64,000 nt of DNA from Mastigocoleus testarum BC008. Lineage in GTDB: Bacteria > Cyanobacteriota > Cyanobacteriia > Cyanobacteriales > Nostocaceae. The translations under genes and the position numbers were made by a program. This document shows, piece by piece, positions 32,410-40,392 of this stretch. The notes under the pieces were generated by a model. The model saw only the letters and a list, made by a program, of their open reading frames with translations, was not told where the DNA came from and did no database searches. Within the stretch, counting starts at the first letter, position 1, and every line of letters begins with the position of its first letter. The stretch spans positions 1-64,000 of the forward strand of contig NZ_LMTZ01000137.1 of NCBI RefSeq assembly GCF_001456025.1. Direction: 5' to 3'.

Positions 32410-35235
32410 CTAATTAAAACTCATTGGCGCAACACCGCACACTACCCGAAAACCGTGGTTGAGGGAGATGACGCTGCGCTCTGCCCCCTCGAAGTTGAGG
32501 CGGTACGCACAACGACATTCGTTAGGATAGTAAATCCACGAACCACCCCGCAGTACAGCTCTGCCCTGCTTTTGAGAAAGATAATTATTGTTGTTAAACC
32601 ATGCACCACCGTTGACTGGTGCTCCTTCACTCGATCCTTCCTCTTGGGGGGGTGCGCCCATCAGAAATGTGCCGCCTGGAATTTCTACCATTTCCAAGAT
32701 GACACTATTGCCCAAACCTATGTCTACTGTGGGCGGATGTTCAGCAAGGTGAATGGACTCTACACCGCCCTTGATTTCTGCAATTAGTATGGGAATGTCT
32801 TCTCCAAGCTGCTTTAGGGCTTTGGCGGCTTCTCTACGAGTTTTTGCAACTTCGCTGTCATTTTCTAGAATTCTGCGCAGGCGAGGAATGGCTTTATTAG
32901 CCTTATTGCCCATATTACCCAAGTCTTCAGCAGCACGGGCGCGGTACTCTGTCTCTGGTGCGGAAAGTTCCTGAATCAGCATCCGCACTCGCCGTTGACG
33001 TTGAAATTGCTGCACTGAATCGGGATCTAAACCTGCCTTTTTGCCCAGTTCCTCCACAACAAATTCAGGAACATCAGCCCTTTTCCCCTTCACCTCGCAG
33101 CAGTCGTGCAGTGCCAACAAAAAGCCTTTGATTTCTTCTGGAAATCCTGGTTTATGCTGGGCTTGAGCTAAAATTTTTCTCCAAGCATCCTCATCATTCC
33201 TATACTGTTGAACCAAGTGCAATCCTGCCAAATATTCGGCTAAGGGGTCGAGGGTAAAACGCAGGGTTTGCAAGTCTGGTTTCTTCTTCCGCACCAGGTA
33301 GAGTCGTGATTCTAGATATTTAAGGTGCTGTTGAGCTTTTTCTGCTGCTGTTTCTGCTTCTGATTCTAGAGACTCCAAGGCTGTTAATACTTGCTTGCAA
33401 TCGGCAGACTCAGGTTTAAAGGTAGGCTGGATGCATTTCCAAGCGACAATTTGAGCAATTTCATGCACCTTTTGATGACTTAGTTCCGTTTCGGTTAATT
33501 TATTCAGTTCATTTAAGTATTGCAGCATTAAGTCGGGCACATTATCTGGTAATTCATCCGTAGATATGCTTTCTTTAGCAGTAATCATTTGTTCGGCGTA
33601 GAGTTTTACCAGCAGGATGGAAAGACCTTGTTTGCTGGATGTTTTGATTTCAACTTGCCTAACACTTGCCATCCCCTCTAAGCGGCGATAAGCTTCGGAA
33701 TAATCCAGTCCGTCAAAGAGATCTGCTTTGCTTTTTTTTTCCAAATAGCGGTTAAGGAAGGAAGCCAGATTACCCACAGAAATCCGAAATGGTTCTATAA
33801 AGGTGGGAGTGACTTCTGAACCCAAAATATCCTTGAGGCGAGAAGTAACAATTAAGGCATTAGCGGGAAAATCTTGATTGTCTGGCTGAATTTTTTTGCG
33901 GGTTTCTTCTCCCATTTCTGAGAGATGATCGACAATCAGTAAAATCCGCTGCTGTCTGAGTAATTGCTTTAATAATTCCTCTGGAATCGCTTTACCTTCC
34001 TGGGTTAACTCCTTCAATAACCCACCAATGGTTTCCAATAAGGGTTGATCTAACTCATCCTCAATCAAAATTGGTAGCATAGGATGCTGACGAAGGCGAT
34101 TGCTAAGGGGCGTTTTCTTCAGCGAACGTAGATGCCCACAGGGTTTATCAGTTTTCTCTTGTATGGTCGCTTCGCCCATGTCCTCTATCGCCCATTTAGC
34201 GATTTGACAAGCCAGACTGGTTTTCCCTGAACCACCTTCCCCCCAAATCACTACCCGTACCTGAGATTTAGAGAAAGTATCTTTCAGAACTTTGGCGTTA
34301 AAATCTGGGATATCCACTTTCTGGTCATTCAAAAGAATTGGTTCAGCAACATGGATTTCGTGCTTCTTAACCGTATCCCTACTCTCAAATTGTTCCTTGG
34401 CTGTCTGAATTCGCTCATTTACCCAAGCATCTAATACCCTGGGATGATACTTAAGGAGTAGTACATACCGCAGTGACATAGGCAATTTTACAACTGGAAT
34501 CGTAAACGTTGCCGGCTTAATCAATTCATCCAGCTTTAACAACCAAATAGGATAGATAATAAATATAACAAGATAACCAACCAAATACCCCACAGCTAAC
34601 CAAAACCAAGGATTATCCTTAACCCACTTAGCCATTTGGTAAAAAGTTTGCTTTCTTAGTTGGGTTAGCTTCTTTTGCAGCTTACGATCGACCCGAGATA
34701 GTTTGCGTAGGTATATTTTTTTATTTTTAAACTGCCGCTTATCTTTTTTTAAAGCAGTAATAGCCTTATTCAAATTCTCCTTTAGCTCTTCCAGTCTTCG
34801 AACCGTCTCAAATTCTGATTCTGTGAGGTTATCCGTCTCCTTTACCACTCCCTTAGTAATCTTATACAAAGCAAAAGCCGCCTTGCTACGAACTTTTTTA
34901 TCATCATCTTCCAAGGCTTCTAACAGCCCAGGAACCCCGTCTTGGGCATCTGCACCCATTTTCCCCATAATAGAAGCCGCATAGGCGCGAATTGCAGACT
35001 CATTATCACTCAGAGCTTCTGTTAGGGGTTCAATCGCACTTTCCCCACACTTTACCAATGCATTACTATCATTTTTATGCGTTTCATCATCCTTTAACAG
35101 CTTAATTTTTGCATCAACATATTTTGGCGTACACTTCTGTGCCCAAGCATTACTACTGACTAATGAAGATAGTAATAGACTCAAGAAAGCAGCATTTAGG
35201 CAGAGAGCAATTTTGTACGAGAAACCCTTACTCAT
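32410..35235 (-). CDS. HEAT-TM-NACHT protein with collapsed FGE domain and DGR-like variable C-terminus
   Basis: 941 residues. A signal peptide (cut near AWAQ) and HEAT-like repeats (IEPLTEALSDNESAIRAYAA) are followed by one or two membrane segments (WFWLAVGYLVGYLVIFIIYP, about 205-230). The NACHT-type ATPase has Walker A GEGGSGKTS (about 335) and Walker B LLIVDHLSE, then more HEAT-like repeats. The C-terminus begins as a formylglycine-generating/sulfatase-modifying domain (MVEIPGGTFLMG) but jumps after about 20 residues to the domain's end (RGGSW ... GFRVVC), so about 150 core residues are missing. The end matches variable regions of diversity-generating retroelement targets. Probably a signalling or conflict protein. 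Confidence 0.8.
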   Translation of the reverse strand: MSKGFSYKIALCLNAAFLSLLLSSLVSSNAWAQKCTPKYVDAKIKLLKDDETHKNDSNALVKCGESAIEPLTEALSDNESAIRAYAASIMGKMGADAQDGVPGLLEALEDDDKKVRSKAAFALYKITKGVVKETDNLTESEFETVRRLEELKENLNKAITALKKDKRQFKNKKIYLRKLSRVDRKLQKKLTQLRKQTFYQMAKWVKDNPWFWLAVGYLVGYLVIFIIYPIWLLKLDELIKPATFTIPVVKLPMSLRYVLLLKYHPRVLDAWVNERIQTAKEQFESRDTVKKHEIHVAEPILLNDQKVDIPDFNAKVLKDTFSKSQVRVVIWGEGGSGKTSLACQIAKWAIEDMGEATIQEKTDKPCGHLRSLKKTPLSNRLRQHPMLPILIEDELDQPLLETIGGLLKELTQEGKAIPEELLKQLLRQQRILLIVDHLSEMGEETRKKIQPDNQDFPANALIVTSRLKDILGSEVTPTFIEPFRISVGNLASFLNRYLEKKSKADLFDGLDYSEAYRRLEGMASVRQVEIKTSSKQGLSILLVKLYAEQMITAKESISTDELPDNVPDLMLQYLNELNKLTETELSHQKVHEIAQIVAWKCIQPTFKPESADCKQVLTALESLESEAETAAEKAQQHLKYLESRLYLVRKKKPDLQTLRFTLDPLAEYLAGLHLVQQYRNDEDAWRKILAQAQHKPGFPEEIKGFLLALHDCCEVKGKRADVPEFVVEELGKKAGLDPDSVQQFQRQRRVRMLIQELSAPETEYRARAAEDLGNMGNKANKAIPRLRRILENDSEVAKTRREAAKALKQLGEDIPILIAEIKGGVESIHLAEHPPTVDIGLGNSVILEMVEIPGGTFLMGAPPQEEGSSEGAPVNGGAWFNNNNYLSQKQGRAVLRGGSWIYYPNECRCAYRLNFEGAERSVISLNHGFRVVCGVAPMSFN
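32437..32556 (-). other. variable-region-like 3' end of the FGE domain
   Basis: Between RGGSW and GFRVVC the variable codons mostly keep a C in the third position: CTC AAC TTC, then AGC GTC ATC TCC CTC AAC CAC. This is what adenine mutagenesis of AAC-rich template codons yields. The pattern W-xxx-P-xx-CR-x-A-x-R-x7-R-x7-GFRVVC fits known cyanobacterial target proteins. No reverse transcriptase or template repeat is seen in the window. Confidence 0.55.
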
Positions 35236-35475
35236 TTATCCACATAAATCTCAAAATCATACTACCCCTTCTTATTGACTTAGTAGTAAAAAATGCGATT
35301 AGTTGGAGCATCTCACTTATAGTAACTTTCAATACTTTGGCTATGATATTCTCTTAAGAAAAAAGTAAGAAATAACCATAGCAGTATAAGTAAAAATCAG
35401 TATTTGCAGTATTTTCATCAGGGTAGTGTTTCGCAAGACTCCTAAGCACCATACCCTTGATTCTTAGGCTAACTT

Positions 35476-36225
35476 TTAAGGAACTTGTCAGCGATCGCAC
35501 AGATAGATCGAGCCATATATGAAAGCATCAAACAAAAACGCAAAAATCCAGACAATTCAGGAGATTTGCTGTCACTTTTGGCAAACGCTGAAGACGAGAA
35601 TGGCGGTAAAATGAGCGAGCAACAACTACGAGATGAAGCAGCTACAATGATACTGGCAGGACATGAAACTACTGCAAATACTTTGTGTTGGACTTTGATG
35701 CTTTTATCACGTAATCCACAAGTAAGAGCAAAATTGCAACAAGAATTAGAAGAAGTTTTAAGTAATAAAAAGCCTACTTTTGCTGACTATTCTCGTTTGA
35801 AGTATACCAAAATGGTAATCAAAGAGTCGATGCGACTTTATCCAGCAGTAAGGGAGTTATCTCGTCAGGTAAGTCAAGACTGCGAACTCGGAGGTTATAA
35901 AATTCCTGCTGGCTGTATACTAATAATGAGTCAGTGGGTAATGCACAGAAATTCCGATTATTTTCCAAACCCAGAGATGTTTAACCCCCAACGCTGGGCT
36001 AAAGACTTGGAAACACAGCTTCCTAAAGGAGTTTATTTCCCTTTTGGAGATGGCCAAAGAGTTTGTATTGGTAAAGGATTTGCTCTATTAGAAGCTGTAT
36101 TATTATTAGCAGCGATCGCACAAAAATTTGAACTAAATTTGTTATCAAACGATCCAATTATCCCTCAACCTTCTATCACTTTACGACCTGAAAAAGGTAT
36201 TAAAGTTATATTGAAAAAACGGTAG
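35476..36225 (+). pseudogene. cytochrome P450, C-terminal half only
   Basis: About 250 of the usual 450 residues. Present are the I-helix (MILAGHETTANTL), ExxR (KESMRLYP), PERF-like (FNPQRW) and the haem loop with its cysteine (FPFGDGQRVCIGKG). The N-terminal half is absent: a TAA lies six codons before the TTG that would have to serve as a start, and the 240 bases upstream encode nothing P450-like. A heme-binding remnant, not a full enzyme. Confidence 0.85.
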
Positions 36226-36716
36226 TGATTCCCATGTAGTGGTGAGACAATAAAATAATACACTAGCTCTAATGGGTGGGGTAGTACTTCTGTGTTAATT
36301 GATATTTGTATAAAATCTTTTAAAAGTCTTTTATGAGCAACTAATTTTGCTTGTATATAACGTATCTTTAGTAAACGACGTTTCCTATAAAAATGGGCAG
36401 GCTTATTTATTAGTATCTATAACTAGTCAAGATTAATCTTAATGTATAAATCCTGCCCCAATTTCAATGCGCGCCTGCGCCACGTTCGGCGGCTACGACG
36501 CGTTTTAGGTTTTAGAAATAATTTTGTAGGATAGTGGGGACGCAGCACGTTCCATAAATTGCCTTCGCCTACGGCGCGTGCTTGCCTTTGTTAGTTAGCG
36601 ACCCTGCGGGGCGGCTACGCCGGATCGCCCCTTTGGGACGATGGGCAATTTATGAGAGTAATTCCACGGGATAATTTATTTTTTGGTCTTCTCTAAACAC
36701 CTGTGGCAAACGGGGT
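36226..36716. other. gene-free stretch with repeats
   Basis: Holds palindromic element E4 (36391-36465) and, from 36470 to 36650, a run of GC-rich palindromic repeats (CTGCGGGGCGGCTACGCCGG and others) of the kind dispersed in cyanobacterial genomes. No gene. Confidence 0.6.
36391..36465. repeat. palindromic element E4 (family B)
   Basis: Left TGGGCAGG and right CCTGCCCCA arms; the flanks TTTCC/CTATAAAAA on the left and TTTCAATGCGCGCCTGCG on the right match E3 at 19420. The inner part is unrelated to E3. Confidence 0.7.
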
Positions 36717-38339
36717 CTAGTCCAAGGAACGAAAATATTGTCTGTAATAATATTGCTCAATTTTATTTTGGTAATATCTTATTCTTTCTGTGTTTCCCTG
36801 CTCGTAATACAAAAAGTCACAAACTAACTGATAAGCCGAAACAGTTAGTTCTACATTACAACTCACAGCACTATCAATGTAGCGAATTCCTGTAGCATCT
36901 TGTTTCTCCAGTAAAATTTTACCTAGTAGATGATTTGCTGGAGCATAATAGGACTTCTCGATAAGTAAATTTTGTAGCAAAGGAATGGCTGCATCACCTC
37001 CTTTGATTTCCTTTGTCCATCTACAGATATTCCATTTTTCATCAAAAGTTAGCTTTCGAGTTTTGGCTTTTTCTTCCAACTCCAATAGCTTGGGAGTTAT
37101 ATCTTGAAGATAGCTATTACGAACTTGCCAAAATCCCATATTGGTTTGCAGCCACTCTTCATTTGTTTGCATTGTGATTTTTTTCAGAAAATCTTCGCTG
37201 AACAGTTCCTTCGCAGCAGACTTAGTAATTACTAACTTTTGTGAAAGCTTGAAAGCATTAGCAAGATATCCTAAAGCGCTTAGACGCTCGGATAAACAAG
37301 GATGAGTGTCACTGGTATCAGTTTTCTCTGTCAATGCGGCTTTTAACCATCTTTCTTTTTTATCAGAAGGGATTTCGGTTTGTAAGGCTTGAAACATTAG
37401 AGGTATAGCATCAGGAGGTTTTGAATTGCGATCTGCCTGTTGATATATTTCACGCCAAAAAGTTCTATTTATATACCTGTGTTTGACAGCAATGCTGATT
37501 AGCCCTTGTGCAAAATGTTCCCCTCCCACCAAATTTGCAGAGCATTTATCTGCTTCATACTCATTAGTGCTTGCTAGGACAAAAGAATAAGCAGTGAATT
37601 TGGAAACAAACCACTTGAAAAACCAACCGAAAACCAGGAATCCTAATCCGTTTGCAACAAGCATTAAAAGATCGATATACCAGATACCCGATCCAGATTT
37701 CGAGTTTTCATAGTGTTTATGCAAGCCTTGCAATAATTTAACCCAAGCTTGACGAGTTCGATAAATCCAACCTGCAAAACGGCTATGCTTTGCAGATAAA
37801 TGACCGAATTCATGGGCTATAATTGCATGGAATTGTTCTAAAGTTAGCGCTTGCATCAAAGGTAAACCCACAAGCAGATAATTCTCAAACCAACCAAAGA
37901 TACCCAAGCGCGGTCTCTGTAAAACCGCAGCATTTAACTCGTTTGTCAGTAAAATATTATGAAACTTTGGAGTTTTGAGAATAATAGAAAGTTCATCTAC
38001 CAACTTGAACAGACATGGTACTTCCTTGCGTCGCAACCTCTTTCCTTTAGGTTTTGGAATTTGTACCCACAAGGATCGCACAACAATTCCCAACAATATC
38101 AGAGCTATTACCAAAGCAGATCCCATCCATAGAGAGCGATAGTTTGCACTACAGATAGTTACGATCACCCATAAAAGAAACGATAGAACTATTAATATAT
38201 ACCCATAGCCCATTATCACCAGCAAAAAAACACGTTTTCTAAAGTCTTCTGGTTGTCGGTAAGCATAGACTTCTAGTTGCTTTACCAAGTTGTCAAATTG
38301 TTCCTGTGTTAGAGTCATACAACTTGTGCGCGTAGTCAT
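36717..38339 (-). CDS. M48-family membrane metalloprotease
   Basis: 540-residue integral membrane zinc peptidase of the HtpX/Ste24-like group. The zinc site HEFGH (about residues 172-176, in FHAIIAHEFGHLSAKHSR) and the third ligand region (NEYEADKCSANLVGG) are present. Two membrane segments near the start (ILIVLSFLLWVIVTI; GSALVIALILLGIVV) and another pair after the active site (LLMLVANGLGFLVFGWFFKW). The C-terminal 200 residues are a helical, substrate-facing extension found in cyanobacterial relatives. Likely degrades damaged membrane proteins. Stands alone. Confidence 0.9.
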   Translation of the reverse strand: MTTRTSCMTLTQEQFDNLVKQLEVYAYRQPEDFRKRVFLLVIMGYGYILIVLSFLLWVIVTICSANYRSLWMGSALVIALILLGIVVRSLWVQIPKPKGKRLRRKEVPCLFKLVDELSIILKTPKFHNILLTNELNAAVLQRPRLGIFGWFENYLLVGLPLMQALTLEQFHAIIAHEFGHLSAKHSRFAGWIYRTRQAWVKLLQGLHKHYENSKSGSGIWYIDLLMLVANGLGFLVFGWFFKWFVSKFTAYSFVLASTNEYEADKCSANLVGGEHFAQGLISIAVKHRYINRTFWREIYQQADRNSKPPDAIPLMFQALQTEIPSDKKERWLKAALTEKTDTSDTHPCLSERLSALGYLANAFKLSQKLVITKSAAKELFSEDFLKKITMQTNEEWLQTNMGFWQVRNSYLQDITPKLLELEEKAKTRKLTFDEKWNICRWTKEIKGGDAAIPLLQNLLIEKSYYAPANHLLGKILLEKQDATGIRYIDSAVSCNVELTVSAYQLVCDFLYYEQGNTERIRYYQNKIEQYYYRQYFRSLD

Positions 38340-38626
38340 GTCTTCATTAATTATATATATTTAGTGCTTACAAACACCGCAAGGCGCGTCCAAGCGCCCA
38401 TCTTCTATTAGACATATCTGAAGAACATTCAGAAATAGATCAACCAACAATTTTAGTGAGTCACGGTTCTTCACCTTCACAATATCCAGGTTGGGATGAT
38501 GAAGACGAAGACGACGAAGAACATTGATAACTGGGATAACGGCGTATATGTAAGCTACCCCACGGCTGCTAGAAAGCGGGGGCTTCCTTGCTTTGATTAT
38601 CGGTGAATATTACCTTTAATTTTTTA
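38340..38626. other. gap with a short acidic coding remnant
   Basis: On the + strand, 38402-38526 reads LLLDISEEHSEIDQPTILVS and then PSQYPGWDDEDEDDEEH before a stop, with no start codon upstream. It looks like the acidic tail of a lost gene. Confidence 0.35.
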
Positions 38627-39622
38627 CTAGTTTTGTTCTTGGTCTAAAAGTGTTCTAATTTGATTGAGGAGTTTTTCTAGGGTTTTCTTCTTTTTGGGAT
38701 TATTCCAAACTTTAGAATAACCCAGTTGTTTACTTAATTTCTTGTATTCTTCTTTAAGGGATGGTGTAGTAATACCCTTATTTTGTGCCAGGATATCTTT
38801 TACTCGTTGTTGAATATCATTTAAAGATAAGTTATTCTCAATTGCTTCAATGAGCAATTGTTTGCGCTCATCTTCAATTTTAAGTTTTGCAATTGCTCGT
38901 GCTTTAGTATATTCTATTTTTCCAGATGCTAATGCTTCTTGGATCTCCTGGGGAAGATTCAACAGAGGTAGGCGATTTACTCGAAAAGATTCAGGAGAAA
39001 GCCTGCCAATGTAAGCAAAAATACTGTTTATTAGTTCAATATTTTCTGTGGGTATAAGATTATCTGTTTGGTTGTTTTTTTTCGAGCGGATAACGTTATC
39101 CGCTTTTTGGCGATTAGCTTTTTCTATACGATGAAGTAGGCTAACTACCTGGGTTTTAGTCATTTTTAGCTGCAGTGCTAGTAATTCCAAAATTCCGATA
39201 GTTTCCTCATAGGCATTCAAATCTTCGCGCTGAAGATTTTCAATTAACCTTACTTTTTTGAGAGTATTTTCATCAATTTCCTTGATGACACATGGTAATT
39301 CAGAAATTTCTGCAATTTCTGCTGCTTTGAAGCGACGTTCTCCAGCAATAAGTTCATAGTAGCCATCATTTAACTGACGGACAACCAAAGGTTGAAGTAT
39401 ACCGACTTCCTTGATTGATTGAGAAAGTTCTTCAAGTTTTTTTGGATCAAAATACCGCCGGGATTGATTGGGGTCTAACTTTATTTGCTCAGCAGAAATG
39501 ATTTTATTGGTTTGCTCAACTGAGTTTTGTTCAGAAAAATCAGAATCTTCAGCACCAAACATTAAATCAAGGGGTTCGACATGTTTGAGCTTTGTATTAT
39601 ATGCTAGATTTTTTTTGCTCAC
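38627..39622 (-). CDS. parB: ParB partition protein
   Basis: 331-residue centromere-binding protein. The N-terminal ParB/Srx fold has RYFDPKKLEELSQSIKEVGI, ELIAGERRFKAAEIA (the CTP-binding GERRxxA box) and RLIENLQREDLNAYEE. The helix-turn-helix follows (MTKTQVVSLLHRIEKAN) and a C-terminal dimerisation part. Its ATG overlaps the ParA stop by four bases. A 20-base perfect palindrome lies inside the gene (39085-39104). Confidence 0.93.
   Translation of the reverse strand: MSKKNLAYNTKLKHVEPLDLMFGAEDSDFSEQNSVEQTNKIISAEQIKLDPNQSRRYFDPKKLEELSQSIKEVGILQPLVVRQLNDGYYELIAGERRFKAAEIAEISELPCVIKEIDENTLKKVRLIENLQREDLNAYEETIGILELLALQLKMTKTQVVSLLHRIEKANRQKADNVIRSKKNNQTDNLIPTENIELINSIFAYIGRLSPESFRVNRLPLLNLPQEIQEALASGKIEYTKARAIAKLKIEDERKQLLIEAIENNLSLNDIQQRVKDILAQNKGITTPSLKEEYKKLSKQLGYSKVWNNPKKKKTLEKLLNQIRTLLDQEQN
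39085..39104. promoter_or_regulatory. perfect 20-bp palindrome in parB, candidate parS
   Basis: AGCGGATAACGTTATCCGCT reads the same on both strands and encodes KADNVIRSK in a linker of ParB. ParB-binding sites are palindromes of about 14-20 bases, and some lie inside or beside par genes. Confidence 0.45.
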
Positions 39623-40392
39623 GATTTTATCTCAAGTTTGTCTAATTCTGTAGCAATTTTTTTCATTTCTTTTACAATTGGGTGTTTTTTATCATATATC
39701 GCAAGTGGAATTCTGCGCTCGGATGCATCTGCAAAAGCGATAGATTTCCGAATAGCAGGATATATTGTTGCAATTTTTGAAAGTTGTTCCTTTATTGCAT
39801 CCAATGTACGACTTTCTTGTGCTGTGCGAGCATCTAGCATGGTAGGAATAAAGCCAGCAATTTGCAGATTTTTATTAAGTTTTTTCTTCACACGAGCAAC
39901 AGTATTGAGGAGCAGGTCAGTACCAAGGAAAGATTTGAACTGACATTGGATAGGTACAACCAAGTGAGTTGCAGCAGTTAAGCTAAGGATACTCAAAACT
40001 CCCAGTGATGGTGGAGAGTCAATTAAGATAAAATCATAATTATTTTGGATAGGTGCAAGGGCTTCAGCTAAGCGATATTCCCTGGCAGTCGCGGCAGGTA
40101 AAAGTAATTCAGCTGCACTAAGGTTTATATTAGTGGGTGCAAGCTGCATAGAGTGAATTGTTTCGGGAAGAATAAATAGTGGTTCTTCGTCAATAATCGC
40201 GTTATAGATGGTTTTTTCTTGTGTTTCGGGATCTATTCCTAAGAAATTGGTAAGGCTAGCTTGTGGATCCATGTCAACTAGCAGAACTCGGCGTTTCTTG
40301 AGTGCGAGGTGATATCCAAGATTTTGAGTAAGGGTAGTTTTGCCTACCCCTCCACTTTGGTTGAATAGTGTAATAATACGTGTTTTACTCAT
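39619..40392 (-). CDS. parA: ParA partition ATPase
   Basis: 257 residues, Walker-type partition ATPase. The deviant Walker A (FNQSGGVGKTTLTQNL) is at the extreme N-terminus, so there is no DNA-binding extension (type Ib-like or chromosomal-like ParA). VLLVDMDPQASLTNFLG and FILIDSPPSLGVLSILS are the further signature motifs. Directly follows the helicase gene and overlaps parB. Confidence 0.95.
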   Translation of the reverse strand: MSKTRIITLFNQSGGVGKTTLTQNLGYHLALKKRRVLLVDMDPQASLTNFLGIDPETQEKTIYNAIIDEEPLFILPETIHSMQLAPTNINLSAAELLLPAATAREYRLAEALAPIQNNYDFILIDSPPSLGVLSILSLTAATHLVVPIQCQFKSFLGTDLLLNTVARVKKKLNKNLQIAGFIPTMLDARTAQESRTLDAIKEQLSKIATIYPAIRKSIAFADASERRIPLAIYDKKHPIVKEMKKIATELDKLEIKS

